Of a stretch of DNA of 64,000 bases, positions 1 to 8,833 are shown in pieces. Made by a program: the position numbers and the translations under genes. The notes under the pieces were generated by a model, which worked only from the letters and a program-made list of their open reading frames with translations, was not told the DNA's origin and searched no databases. Position 1 is the first letter of the stretch; each line of letters begins with the position of its first letter. This DNA is from Halobacteriales archaeon QS_9_68_17 (GTDB taxonomy: Archaea > Halobacteriota > Halobacteria > Halobacteriales > Natronoarchaeaceae): positions 45,817-109,816 of the forward strand of contig PXSA01000004.1 in NCBI GenBank assembly GCA_003023565.1. Reading direction: 5' to 3'.

Positions 1-234
1 GTCGACCGCGCGCGTACGTTTCTGATACACCCATGTGATAACACTCCTCAGGTGGTTCTCCTACACCCAACTCATAATAACTTTTCCTAGAACGATTCGA
101 CAGACGAGGTGTGGATCCCCCGCGTTGGACTGTCGGAACCGCTTTTCACCCACTCGGTAGTAAGACCTTTGCCCGCGGCTATCGGATCCCGACGGTACAG
201 GCACGGCGACTCCCGCCGCCGAGAGACCCGTCCG

Positions 235-723
235 ATGGACGTCGATCGCCCCACGACGGACGACCTGAACGCCCTCGTCGAGCAGTGGGTAGCCCTCGCG
301 AGCGAACAACGGGCGCACGGCTCCCACCTCGCCGCCGATGCGAACCGCGTGGCGATGCGAGAGACGCTCGCCAGGGCCATCGTCACCGGCTGCGCGCGCG
401 TCGCCCGCGACGGCGACGACCTGCTCGGGTTCGTCACCTACGAACCGGCGAGCAGTCAGTACGAGGGCGACGTGACGCGCGGCTACGTCCAGAACCTCTA
501 CGTCCGGCCCGACTCGCGCGGCGACGGCGTCGGCGCGGCGCTACTCGACGCCGCCGAACGCCAACTCGCGGAGATCGGAGCCGACGCCGTCTCGCTGGAG
601 GCCCTCGCCGACAACGCGGCCGCGCGCCGGTTCTACCGCCGGCACGGGTACGGCGTCCACCGGGTCACGATGGAGAAGCCGCTCGCGGCGGAAAGCGACA
701 GTCACTCAAAGGGCGACCGCTAA
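235..723 (+). CDS. GNAT-family N-acetyltransferase
   Basis: A 162-residue GNAT protein that probably moves an acetyl group from acetyl-CoA to an unknown amine; the substrate cannot be told from sequence. The acetyl-CoA-binding core is visible around residues 80-115: a beta strand with VQNLYVRPDSRG, then a GVGAALLDAAE helix (the R/Q-x-x-G-x-G/A loop), followed by the SLEALADNAAARRFYRRHGY segment typical of the C-terminal half. The reading frame stays open further upstream, but the ATG at 235 gives the normal family length and begins a sensible acidic protein. It lies just before tRNA-Thr on the same strand, and no operon partner is evident. Confidence 0.85.
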   Translation: MDVDRPTTDDLNALVEQWVALASEQRAHGSHLAADANRVAMRETLARAIVTGCARVARDGDDLLGFVTYEPASSQYEGDVTRGYVQNLYVRPDSRGDGVGAALLDAAERQLAEIGADAVSLEALADNAAARRFYRRHGYGVHRVTMEKPLAAESDSHSKGDR

Positions 724-735
724 CCCACTGTCTGC

Positions 736-809
736 GCCAGGGGAGCTTGGGCGGTTCAAGCACTCGACTTGTAATCGAGAATTCGTGGGTTCGAATCCCA
801 CCCCTGGCT
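736..809 (+). tRNA. tRNA-Thr (anticodon TGT)
   Basis: A full cloverleaf can be drawn. The acceptor stem pairs GCCAGGG (736-742) with CCCTGGC (802-808), with T as discriminator at 809. The D stem is GCTTG/CAAGC (745-749, 757-761). The anticodon stem is CTCGA/TCGAG (763-767, 775-779) with loop CTTGTAA, placing anticodon TGT at 770-772. The T stem is GTGGG/CCCAC with loop TTCGAAT (785-801). There is no intron and CCA is not encoded. Anticodon UGU reads ACA, and a U discriminator fits archaeal tRNA-Thr. Confidence 0.96.
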
Positions 810-1009
810 TCCGCCCGGCCCGAACGGACGGGGGCGCGACGGGACTTCCGGAGCCCCAGTCGAGACGCCCCGCGAGCGGAGCGCGGCGGCCCCGAGCGTG
901 ACCTGTTCGAGTGATTCTCGGAACAGTAGTCCATCGTGACGACCTCTCCGGGAAGCACATCCCGCCAGCCCCGGGTCCCCATCGTTTCCGCGTCGACCCG
1001 CCCGGCCGT

Positions 1010-1957
1010 TTAGAGCAGCGCCCCCGACGTCAGCACTGCGATGAGCGCGGTGAGCGTCAGCACGCTCGCGAGCGTCGTGACCATGATGGCCGTGCTCACG
1101 TACTCGGCGGCGGAGACCGCCCCGCCGCTCTCGCCGAACTCGACCGTGAGCATCAGCGGCGTCACGGCGGCGGGCATGGCGCACTCCAGAACGAACACCC
1201 GACCGACCGTGCCGTCGAGACCGATCGCCAGCGCGACGCCGAGGGCGGCGACGGGCGCGGCGAACAGTTTCAGCGCGACGGCGGGGGCGGTGCGGGAGAC
1301 GGCCGTGCCGTAAGTCGTGTTCGCGAGTTGGATGCCGAGCAGGAGCAGCATAACGGGGATAGAGGAGTCGCCCGTGAGCTTCAGCGTCCGCATCGCGGTA
1401 GCGTCGGCGGGCGGGACGACGCCGAGCAGTTGTGCGAGGCCCGCGAGGACGACGGCGTAGACGAGCGGGAGTTCGAACACGGTTAACGCGGCGTCGCGAG
1501 TCGACCTCGACGCCCCGCGCGAGGCGACGTAGACCCCGAGCGTGTACATCAGCACGGACTGGGCGGCGATGTACAGCACCGCCGTGCTCCGGCCGATCGC
1601 GCCGAACGCGAACGCGGACAGCGGGATGCCGTAGTTGCCGGCGTTCGGGAACGTACTGGAGAGGACGAGCGACCCGAGCGTCGGCGACTGCTCCCCAACG
1701 AACCGGCCGACGCCCTCCGCCGCGACGACCATGACGACGGTGAACAGGCCGACGCCGGCGAACAGCGTTGCCGCGGTGCCGCCGGATATCGGCGTCGTGA
1801 CGAGGCTGTGGAAAACGAGCGCCGGCATGAGGACGTACAGCGTCACGGCCGCGAGCGGGTCGACGTCTATCTCGCGGAACCGGCCGAGGAGAAACCCGAC
1901 ACCGGCCACCGAGAGAACCGGCAAGATAGCCGTCGTCAGGGCCGACAACAGCGACAT
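1010..1957 (-). CDS. AEC-family (auxin efflux carrier-like) permease
   Basis: A 315-residue polytopic membrane protein. Nearly the whole chain is hydrophobic segments of about 20 residues separated by short charged loops, consistent with about ten membrane helices in two five-helix halves. The N-terminal half has the family-like SVAGVGFLLGRF and PALVFHSLV segments, and the middle has SSTFPNAGNYGIPL, the crossover motif (N, G and P after an S-x-x-NxGNxGxP pattern) characteristic of AEC transporters. The substrate is unknown; relatives move organic anions or small metabolites. It is monocistronic and faces away from the tRNA. Confidence 0.85.
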   Translation of the reverse strand: MSLLSALTTAILPVLSVAGVGFLLGRFREIDVDPLAAVTLYVLMPALVFHSLVTTPISGGTAATLFAGVGLFTVVMVVAAEGVGRFVGEQSPTLGSLVLSSTFPNAGNYGIPLSAFAFGAIGRSTAVLYIAAQSVLMYTLGVYVASRGASRSTRDAALTVFELPLVYAVVLAGLAQLLGVVPPADATAMRTLKLTGDSSIPVMLLLLGIQLANTTYGTAVSRTAPAVALKLFAAPVAALGVALAIGLDGTVGRVFVLECAMPAAVTPLMLTVEFGESGGAVSAAEYVSTAIMVTTLASVLTLTALIAVLTSGALL

Positions 1958-2032
1958 GACTGATCGAGCACCGCTCGGACCTACAAGGCTTTCGAGTCGC
2001 CGTGGCGGACCGAACGCGCGGATCGCCGCGGA

Positions 2033-2317
2033 TCAGAAGAGGTTCGACAGCGTCGAGACGACGCCGTCGGGGTCCTCCTGCCAGGTGCGCTCGACGACCT
2101 CGCCCGGGAGCTTCACGTGGCCCACGCCGGATTCGCCGGCGTGTTCGGCGACGACGGCGACGAGGTTCCCGACCGCCTCGGCCTCGACTCGCCCGTAGCC
2201 GACGCAGTTCGTCTCCGGGTCCTCCGCGGACCACATCTCCTCCTCGATGTCGAGCAGGGGCGGTTCGAGGTGGGTCACCGTCGCCCGCTCCCGCACGGCG
2301 TCGGGATCGGTGTCCAT
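2033..2317 (-). CDS. Conserved haloarchaeal hypothetical protein
   Basis: A 94-residue acidic protein without a family I recognise. It has no membrane segment, signal peptide or cysteine pair; a single Cys occurs in an ETNCVGYG stretch near residue 38. The C-terminal half (HVKLPGEVVERTWQEDPDGV) reads as ordinary haloarchaeal coding sequence with third-position G/C, which is why I accept it. It ends 75 bases from the AEC start and may share a transcript with that gene or with the HerA-like gene upstream of it; both are on the minus strand. No function can be assigned. Confidence 0.6.
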   Translation of the reverse strand: MDTDPDAVRERATVTHLEPPLLDIEEEMWSAEDPETNCVGYGRVEAEAVGNLVAVVAEHAGESGVGHVKLPGEVVERTWQEDPDGVVSTLSNLF

Positions 2318-2358
2318 AGGCTACGGAAGGGCGGTCGGCGGCAAAGCGTTTTCCCCGG

Positions 2359-4077
2359 TCAGGCCTCGTCGTCGCGGATCCGTCGCAGTCGCCGCCGGTC
2401 GAAGTCGTAGGCCCCGTCGTCGTCCCGCGCGACCAGCGAGTCCGTTCGGAGTTCGGTCAGCAGGCTCCGGACCGACTCCATCGGCGCGTCGACCCGCGGC
2501 TCGACCTGCCGGGGCCGCAGCGGTCCCTCGCTCGCTATCAGGGTCAGAACGTCCCAGGCGTACTCCTCGTTGCACAGCGAGTCCCTGCGGGCGAGCGCGA
2601 TCCGGCGGCGCACCGGGTCCGAACGGAGCAACGCCATGTCGTCGTCCGCGGTGGCGCTCCCGCCGTCCGCGCTCGTTCTGGCGTCGCCACCGGTCCGGGA
2701 GTCCGACCGGCCCGATGCGCCGCCCCCCGACGCGCCGTCGGTCGCCCACTGCTCCCGCGCGTACCCCCGGTACTGCTCCAGCTTGATCTCCTTCCGTGCG
2801 AGCGCCGTCTCCAGTTCGTCGACACGCTCCTCCAAGCTCTCGACCTCCGGGTTCTCGGCCCGTTCGGCCGGCCGCTCGTTCTCGTCTCGGAGGCGCTCGT
2901 TCTCGGCCTCCAGTTCTTCGATCCGCTCTCGCGTGGTCTCTAGGTCGGCCTCCAGTCGCTCTATCCGCTCGCGTCGCTGGTCGGTCGGTTCCTCCGTCGG
3001 CAGTTCCGTCCGCTGGGTGTCCTCGTCCGCGGCGACGTCGCCGTGCCGGAGCGCGTTCGCCATCTTCCGGGCCGCCGCGGAGACGTCCCGGGCGGACTCC
3101 AGTTCGCTTTTCAGTTCGGCGATACGCGCCTCCTTGCGTTCGAGTGCCGACTCCAGGTCGGCCACGCGGTTGCGCTCCTGCTCCTGCTGTTCGGTGATGT
3201 CCTGAAGGTCCCCGACCAGCGTGTCGCTGACCGACTTCAGTTCCGGGCGCTCGAAGTCGTCGAGGCCGGGCGTCGCGCCGGCGTCGAACGTCCGCTTCCG
3301 GCGGAACTGGACGCGCCGAACGTCCGCCTCGGTCCAGTCGGTCTGGAGGAAGGCCTCGCCGTCACCCAGGTCCGACACCCTCTCTCCGTATTCCGTGTCG
3401 ACGATGCGCCCGACGACCTTCGTGTCGTTCTCCCAGGTGAGGCGGTGCCAGACGAGCCAGTTCGCCTGCGTGATGAAGTCCTTCTTGACGTCCGCGGGGC
3501 GCTGGCTGATGCCGAGGATGCCGAGACCGTGCTTGCGTCCCCGCTTCCCGACCTTGATGAGCATCTGCCCGGTCTCGCCGAGGCCGCCCCCCTCGGGGAT
3601 GTACTCGTGGACCTCCTCGACGACGAGCAGGAAGGGCTTTTTCAGCTTCTTCTCCTTCGTGAACAGGTGCCGCGCCGTCTCGCGGATGAGTTCGGAGGCC
3701 TCGTCCTCGTCGAGATAGCCGGAGACGTCGAGGATCACGGGGACGTTCTCCTCCAGCGCGAGGGTGGCGACCTTCTCGGCGTGTTCCGCACCGACCTGGA
3801 TGTCGCACTCCTCGTCCGCGCCCGCGTGCAGGAGTTCGTACTCCTCTTTCAGCCCGTAGTACTCCCCGTCGGTGTCGACGACCAGGAGGGGGTAGCCCGC
3901 TTCGAGCAGTTCCTCGCCGATGACGCTCGCCGTGTTCGACTTCCCCGACCCCGACTTACCGGTGACGAACCCGCGGCCGGTGAGGAGTTGCACAACCGGC
4001 AGGGTGACGGGGTCGCCGTCGCTGTCGCCGTCAGCCGACCGGTGCTCGCCGACGGTGACGTGCTGGCTCTCGGTCAT
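2359..4077 (-). CDS. HerA-like ATPase (DUF87 domain) with coiled coil and C-terminal winged helix
   Basis: A 572-residue P-loop ATPase of the HerA/VirB4 type. Walker A is GKSGSGKS at about residues 40-47, after a target-reading strand (RGFVTGKS). Walker B lies in the hydrophobic strand FLLVVEEVHEYIPEGG, and an arginine-rich sensor strand (GISQRPADVKKDF) follows. Residues about 300-440 form a heptad-rich coiled coil of Glu/Arg/Leu, and the last 80 residues resemble a winged helix (RQVEPRVDAPMESVRSLLTEL). I chose the ATG at 4077: the longer open frame upstream overlaps the oppositely oriented cold-shock gene and reads as its shadow. Relatives translocate DNA in repair or segregation; the exact role is unknown. 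Confidence 0.82.
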   Translation of the reverse strand: MTESQHVTVGEHRSADGDSDGDPVTLPVVQLLTGRGFVTGKSGSGKSNTASVIGEELLEAGYPLLVVDTDGEYYGLKEEYELLHAGADEECDIQVGAEHAEKVATLALEENVPVILDVSGYLDEDEASELIRETARHLFTKEKKLKKPFLLVVEEVHEYIPEGGGLGETGQMLIKVGKRGRKHGLGILGISQRPADVKKDFITQANWLVWHRLTWENDTKVVGRIVDTEYGERVSDLGDGEAFLQTDWTEADVRRVQFRRKRTFDAGATPGLDDFERPELKSVSDTLVGDLQDITEQQEQERNRVADLESALERKEARIAELKSELESARDVSAAARKMANALRHGDVAADEDTQRTELPTEEPTDQRRERIERLEADLETTRERIEELEAENERLRDENERPAERAENPEVESLEERVDELETALARKEIKLEQYRGYAREQWATDGASGGGASGRSDSRTGGDARTSADGGSATADDDMALLRSDPVRRRIALARRDSLCNEEYAWDVLTLIASEGPLRPRQVEPRVDAPMESVRSLLTELRTDSLVARDDDGAYDFDRRRLRRIRDDEA

Positions 4078-4151
4078 TCGATCGTTGCTCTCCTCTCGCC
4101 CGGGGATAATGAACCTCCTGCCTCGGTCGCTACCTCCGATCCGCAGGAAAG

Positions 4152-4159
4152 TATTATAA
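4152..4159 (+). promoter_or_regulatory. TATA-box of the cold-shock gene
   Basis: TATTATAA lies about 30 bases before the ATG at 4186. This is the archaeal TATA distance expected if transcription starts at or next to the start codon, giving a leaderless mRNA. It lies in the divergent spacer between the HerA-like gene and the cold-shock gene. Confidence 0.55.
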
Positions 4160-4185
4160 GTAAGCGCCTTCTCTATCCGATCGCA

Positions 4186-4380
4186 ATGGCGAAAGGTACG
4201 GTCGATTTCTTCAACGACACTGGCGGTTACGGTTTCATCGATACTGAGGACGCGGACGAAGACGTGTTCTTCCACATGGAGGACGTCGGCGGCCCCGACC
4301 TCGAGGAAGGTCAGGAAGTCGAGTTCGACATCGAGCAGGCCGACAAGGGCCCGCGCGCGACGAACCTCGAACGCCTGTAA
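4186..4380 (+). CDS. cspA: Cold-shock domain protein (CspA family)
   Basis: A 64-residue single cold-shock domain, the usual size. It binds single-stranded RNA/DNA on an OB-fold surface. RNP1 is GYGFID (about residues 14-19) and RNP2 is DVFFHM (about 26-31), both intact, within the canonical opening MAKGTVDFFNDTGGYGF. The start is the ATG right after the TATA-to-start distance of about 30 bases. It is monocistronic. Haloarchaea usually carry several copies; their role is probably RNA chaperoning rather than strictly cold response. Confidence 0.95.
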   Translation: MAKGTVDFFNDTGGYGFIDTEDADEDVFFHMEDVGGPDLEEGQEVEFDIEQADKGPRATNLERL

Positions 4381-4522
4381 GGCGAAACCGAAACGGTATC
4401 GGCAACAGAACACAGTATTTTGACACCGACTAGCGACACGCAACGGCGGCGTGGCGTCGGAGAGAAACGCCCGGAACGAGACGGGGACTGTCGTCCCCGC
4501 GGGGAGAGGGTACCGAACCCCG

Positions 4523-5188
4523 TTAGAGGCCGATCCAACCGCTCGACACTTCCCGGTCGCGGAGGTGCCAGCGGTGCTCGACGCTGCCGCCCTCCTCGCG
4601 GACCTCGACGATGGCGTCGAACAGCGGTTCCAGCAGGTGGACGGCGTCGGAGTCCCGGCCGACGTCGAGGTGGAAGTGCCCCATGCCCGACGCCTGCCTG
4701 ATGCGGGAGGTCACCATATGTAGCAGGCGGAACACGCTTTCAGGCGGGTGATCCTCCAGAAGCGGCGTCACCGAGTCCACGCAGACCCGGAGTTCGGCGG
4801 GATCGAACCCGTCGCCGTCCGCTTGGAACTCGTCGACGCCGGCGATGACCTCCGTGCCGAGCGCGCTCAGCATTCGGCCGTCGACGACGGATTCCGGGAC
4901 CTCCGGACGGTCGGTGAACTCCGCTTCCACACCCTGTCGAACGACCCGAATCGGGCCGCAGCCGTCCTCCGGAAGTCGTTCGGTGGCGCTGTGGCCGTCG
5001 GTGAACACGAACAGCCGTCGCCGCGGTTCGTCCCGGGACTGACCGAGCAGGCGACGGCAGGCGTACATGTGAGCGCTCTCCGTCGCATCCCCCACGAGGA
5101 GGATGTTACTCCCCTCTCGTTTCAGCTCCGCGAGTTCCTGCGAGAAGGTCGTCCCCTCGGGCACACCCCCTCCGTGCTCAGTGTGCAT
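4523..5188 (-). CDS. DUF7504-type protein, degenerate KaiC/RecA-like fold
   Basis: A 221-residue haloarchaeal protein. The N-terminus has a beta strand NILLVGDATESAHMYACRRLL where RecA/KaiC proteins carry a P-loop, but the GxxxxGKT sequence is missing, so nucleotide binding is doubtful. Later strands (RLFVFTDG, LRVCVDSVTPLLEDHPPES) follow the RecA-like order, with an acidic VDS in place of Walker B. It ends with a strand-rich segment (HRWHLRDREVSSGWIGL). The family number is from memory. Relatives often sit near signalling proteins. An AT-rich box (TATTATATCC on the coding strand, near 5212-5221) precedes the ATG at 5188. Confidence 0.65.
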   Translation of the reverse strand: MHTEHGGGVPEGTTFSQELAELKREGSNILLVGDATESAHMYACRRLLGQSRDEPRRRLFVFTDGHSATERLPEDGCGPIRVVRQGVEAEFTDRPEVPESVVDGRMLSALGTEVIAGVDEFQADGDGFDPAELRVCVDSVTPLLEDHPPESVFRLLHMVTSRIRQASGMGHFHLDVGRDSDAVHLLEPLFDAIVEVREEGGSVEHRWHLRDREVSSGWIGL

Positions 5189-5401
5189 TCTTTCAATACA
5201 TGGTGGCCAGGATATAATAAAGATTGCGGCTCGAATTTTTCATCGGATCGCCGGTCGGAGCGAGCAAGACGGGGATCGAGCGGCAACTCGTGGACCGATC
5301 CGCGCGGACGACGGTACGTTCCGGACCGGTTTGAACGCTTCGAATCCAATGAGATCGCGACGACCAGTCGGTTTTTGGGACTGCCCGCCGAACCCCGTAG
5401 T

Positions 5402-6008
<607 letters not shown>

Positions 6009-6098
6009 GGCCCGGTCAACCGGTCGGCGTTCGTGCCGAACGGGGTTTCGCCCCGACGCGCTCACTGGACGGGTTCGAACCGATCGCTTCGACCCGCG

Positions 6099-6120
6099 AA
6101 GAGCCGACAAAACGGCTCTT
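6099..6120 (-). terminator. Hairpin at the end of the thiolase operon
   Basis: A perfect 8-base-pair stem AAGAGCCG/CGGCTCTT with loop ACAAAA overlaps the stop codon of the small thiolase subunit (TAA at 6119-6121, minus strand). It may end or stabilise the transcript. No T-run follows, so termination is only a suggestion. Confidence 0.35.
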
Positions 6121-6481
6121 AGGTCGGACCGAAGCGATACCCGTCCCACTCCTGACTCTCCGGTTCCCGAACGCCAACACCGGGCTCTCGGAGTTCGTCG
6201 ACGTGGACGGGTTCGACCTCGTCGCCGGTCTCGATCTCCTCGGTGGTCGCCTGCCCCAGCGCGCGGACCGCCTCGCCGTCGACCTCGAACTCGACGATGG
6301 CGAGCGTGTTGGGTTCGCGGACGCCGGGCGGCGTCGCGGTGCTCGTCGTCCACGTGACGACCTCTCCGGTCTCGTCGCTGAGGTCGGCGGTCTCGGTCTG
6401 TTCCTCGCCACACTCCGGACAGACGGTGTGGCCGGGGTACGTGACGTGGCCGTTGGGACAGCGGTGCGCGTCGAAGCTCAT
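6119..6481 (-). CDS. bktB: Beta-ketothiolase small subunit (Zn-ribbon/OB-fold, DUF35)
   Basis: A 120-residue protein with an N-terminal zinc ribbon (CPNGH at about residues 8-12 and CPEC at about 22-25) followed by an OB-fold (EVVTWTTSTATPPG, then LAIVEFEVDGEAVRALGQ). In haloarchaea such proteins are obligate partners of thiolase large subunits, as shown for the two-subunit PhaA and BktB thiolases of Haloferax mediterranei. Its ATG overlaps the stop of the large-subunit gene (ATGA), indicating translational coupling. The longer open frame upstream is the shadow of the thiolase. It lies in the PHA gene cluster. Symbol use follows the Haloferax convention for the beta subunit. Confidence 0.82.
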   Translation of the reverse strand: MSFDAHRCPNGHVTYPGHTVCPECGEEQTETADLSDETGEVVTWTTSTATPPGVREPNTLAIVEFEVDGEAVRALGQATTEEIETGDEVEPVHVDELREPGVGVREPESQEWDGYRFGPT

Positions 6482-7632
6482 CGTGCTCCCTCCAGGACGG
6501 TTGTAGTGACGCAGTTGCCGAACCCGCCGACGTTGCAGGCGAGACCGACGTCGGCCTCTACCTGCCGCGGACCCGCGTCGCCTATCACCTGCTCGTGTAT
6601 CTCGTACACCTGCGCGACGCCGCTCGCGCCGAGCGGGTGCCCCTTCGACTTGAGGCCCCCGGAGGTGTTGATCGGGAGGTCGCCGTCGCGTTCGGTCTCG
6701 CCCTCCTCGACGGCCTCCCACGCCTCGCCGGGGTCCGCGAAGCCGAGGCCCTCCATCTGGAGGAACTCCAGAATGGTGAACATGTCGTGCAGTTCCGCGA
6801 CGTCGATGTCGTCGGGGCCGACGCCGGCCATCTCGTAGGCCTGTTCCCCGCTCTCGACGACGCCGCCCATCGTCGTCGGGTCGTCGCGTTCGTGGACGAC
6901 GTGGGTGTCCGTCGCGCCCGCGACGCCCGTGACGACCGAGTAGTCGTCGGTGTACTCCTCGGCGACGGATTCGGGACAGAGCAAAAGCGCGGCGCTCCCG
7001 TCCGTGATGGGACAGAAGTCGTAGAGTCGAAGGGGGTCGGCGATGACGGGCGAGTCGAGGATCGTCCCCAGGTCGACCTCCTTCCGGAACTGCGCATGGG
7101 GGTTGTCCACGCCGTTCCTGTGGTTCTTCCTGGCGACTTTGCCGAGCGTCTCCCGGGGCGCATCGTACTGCTCGAGGTAGTGGCGCGCGGTCATCCCCGC
7201 GAAACTCGGGAGCGTCACGCCGTGTTTGTACTCGACGGGGTGCGTGAGCGACGCGATGACGTCGGTCGCCTCCGCGGTCGTCCTGTGGGTCATCTTCTCG
7301 CCGCCGACGAGCAGGGTCAGGTCGCTCGCGCCGCTGGCGACCGACTGCCAGGCGGCGTAGGTCCCCGCGCCGCCGCTCGAACTGGTCTGGTCGATGCGCT
7401 GGGTGTACGCCGGCATCGCGCCGAGGTCGTGGGCGAGGGCGTTCGGGACGCCGGTCATCCCCTCGAACTCCCCGCTCGCCATGTTCGATACGTACAGGTG
7501 GTCGAGGTCGTCCCCCTCGACCCCCGCGTCGTCGAGGCAGGCCTTGCCCGCCTCCGCGAGCAACTCGCGGACCCAGGCGCCGCGCTGCCCGAACTGGGTC
7601 ATCGCCGCGCCGATGATCGCTACGCGTTCCAT
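6478..7632 (-). CDS. bktB: Haloarchaeal beta-ketothiolase large subunit with Ser in place of the nucleophilic Cys
   Basis: A 384-residue thiolase condensing acyl-CoA units for PHA monomer supply. Where most thiolases have the nucleophile (NACASGG), this one reads DQTSSSGG, with Ser at about residue 84. The general-base His is present in GHPLGASG near residue 340, and the last catalytic loop reads CNVGGFG. A Ser-type active site is known for the Haloferax mediterranei BktB thiolase, which makes 3-ketovaleryl-CoA for PHBV, so this is a natural variant. The ATG at 7632 is about 27 bases from a TATA-like box. The small subunit overlaps downstream and phaB lies upstream. Confidence 0.85.
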   Translation of the reverse strand: MERVAIIGAAMTQFGQRGAWVRELLAEAGKACLDDAGVEGDDLDHLYVSNMASGEFEGMTGVPNALAHDLGAMPAYTQRIDQTSSSGGAGTYAAWQSVASGASDLTLLVGGEKMTHRTTAEATDVIASLTHPVEYKHGVTLPSFAGMTARHYLEQYDAPRETLGKVARKNHRNGVDNPHAQFRKEVDLGTILDSPVIADPLRLYDFCPITDGSAALLLCPESVAEEYTDDYSVVTGVAGATDTHVVHERDDPTTMGGVVESGEQAYEMAGVGPDDIDVAELHDMFTILEFLQMEGLGFADPGEAWEAVEEGETERDGDLPINTSGGLKSKGHPLGASGVAQVYEIHEQVIGDAGPRQVEADVGLACNVGGFGNCVTTTVLEGAR

Positions 7633-7791
7633 ACGCGAACGCTCGCCGGGGAGGAATTTATAGGCTGGTGATGACGGCGGGCGTTCCAGTACGGCGAGTG
7701 ACAGGGACACTGCGTGGCCGGGAGCGCGGCGAGGAGCGGTCGCGACGAGTCGCGTGAGGACGGGGAAAGGCAGGCTCTCCGGTCGAACCGT

Positions 7792-7810
7792 ACGGCGGCG
7801 AAGCCGCCGT
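7792..7810. repeat. 8-bp hairpin with GAA triloop
   Basis: ACGGCGGC (7792-7799) and GCCGCCGT (7803-7810) form a perfect stem closed by GAA, in the 279-base spacer between the thiolase and phaB. Its stem length and triloop match the double-hairpin elements elsewhere in the window, but its partner hairpin (7871-7889) is 60 bases away rather than 5-10. Confidence 0.4.
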
Positions 7811-7870
7811 TTCGCCGGGCGCGACCCATGGAACGCCCGGGAATCTTTCGCCGAGCTTTCCGCCGTGAGC

Positions 7871-7889
7871 GGTCGCGCTTCGCGCGACC
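7871..7889. repeat. 8-bp hairpin with TTC triloop
   Basis: GGTCGCGC (7871-7878) and GCGCGACC (7882-7889) pair perfectly around TTC, the complement of the GAA loop of the hairpin at 7792-7810. It lies just beyond the phaB stop codon on the minus strand, so it could also serve as a transcript-end hairpin. Confidence 0.4.
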
Positions 7890-7911
7890 CGAACGGGACG
7901 AAGGTCGTCGG

Positions 7912-8655
7912 TCAGAGGTCTATCCCGCCGTTGACGTCCAGTACCTCGCCGGTGATGTACGACGACTCCTCGCTGGCGAGGAAGCGAACGGTGGCAGCGA
8001 TGTCCTCGATCTCCGCAAAGCGGCCCAGCGGGATCTCCGCGACGATCTTCTCCTGAACCCTCTCGGGGACGGTCTCCAGCATGTCCGTTCGTGTGAACCC
8101 GGGCGCGACGCAGTTCGCGGTCGACCCGCCGTTCGCGAGTTCGAGCGCCATAGTGCGGGTAAACCCGAACAGGCCGCTCTTGGCGGTGGCGTAGTTCGCC
8201 TGCCCGAAGTTCCCCTGCTTGCCGACGATGCTGGAGATGTTGATCAGTCGGCCCTCGTCGGCGTTTCGGATGTCGTCGTAGAACGCCTGCGTGCAGTTGA
8301 ACGTCCCGCCGAGGTTGACGTTCATCACCTGGTCCCACTCGTCGCGGGTCATCTCGGTGAACCGGGTGTCCTTGGTGATGCCGGCGTTGTTCACGAGGAC
8401 GTCCAGCGGGCCGAACTCGTCGTGGATCCTCTCGCGCATCGCGTCGACGTCGTCGCGGTCGGTGACGTCCGCCTGCGCGGCGATCGCGCGGCCGCCTGAC
8501 GCCTCTATCGCCTCGGTTGCCTCCAGTGCCGACGACTCAGACGACCGGTAGTTGACGACGACGTTCGCCCCTTCCTGCCCGAGATGTTCCGCGATGCCGC
8601 GGCCGATACCCCTCCCCGATCCCGTGATCAAACAGGTGCGGTCGTCCATTTTCAT
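7912..8655 (-). CDS. phaB: Acetoacetyl-CoA reductase (SDR family)
   Basis: A 247-residue short-chain dehydrogenase that reduces 3-ketoacyl-CoA to (R)-3-hydroxyacyl-CoA for PHA synthesis. The Rossmann motif is TGSGRGIGRGIA (about residues 11-22). NNAG follows, then the catalytic Ser in INISSIVG and Tyr/Lys in YATAKSG, and the C-terminal segment TGEVLDVNGGIDL. All catalytic residues are intact. Start candidates are the ATG at 8655 and a second ATG at 8649; the choice changes only two residues. The position between the thiolase pair and phaC, same strand, supports PhaB over a fatty-acid FabG role, though FabG-like activity cannot be excluded. Confidence 0.88.
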   Translation of the reverse strand: MKMDDRTCLITGSGRGIGRGIAEHLGQEGANVVVNYRSSESSALEATEAIEASGGRAIAAQADVTDRDDVDAMRERIHDEFGPLDVLVNNAGITKDTRFTEMTRDEWDQVMNVNLGGTFNCTQAFYDDIRNADEGRLINISSIVGKQGNFGQANYATAKSGLFGFTRTMALELANGGSTANCVAPGFTRTDMLETVPERVQEKIVAEIPLGRFAEIEDIAATVRFLASEESSYITGEVLDVNGGIDL

Positions 8656-8833
8656 GGTTCGAGACGGTGCAGGGACGGCGGTCCGCCGGCCCTTCCGGAC
8701 CGTACGCTCGCCGTTCCTGTCGCTAGGTACACGATCAATCAGTTGGGGGTAAAAGGGTTCCCCCGCTCGGAACCGAAACGTACGGAGCCGCGGAGCGGCC
8801 GAGAGAGCGGTGCGCGCCGACCCGGCGACGCCG

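Noticed and set aside
736..809. tRNA-Thr as an integration site
   Set aside because: I found no second copy of the tRNA 3' end within the window and no integrase.
3043..4380. Plus-strand 445-codon frame ending in the cold-shock protein
   Set aside because: The first 380 codons are the antisense of the HerA-like gene; the protein starts at the ATG at 4186.
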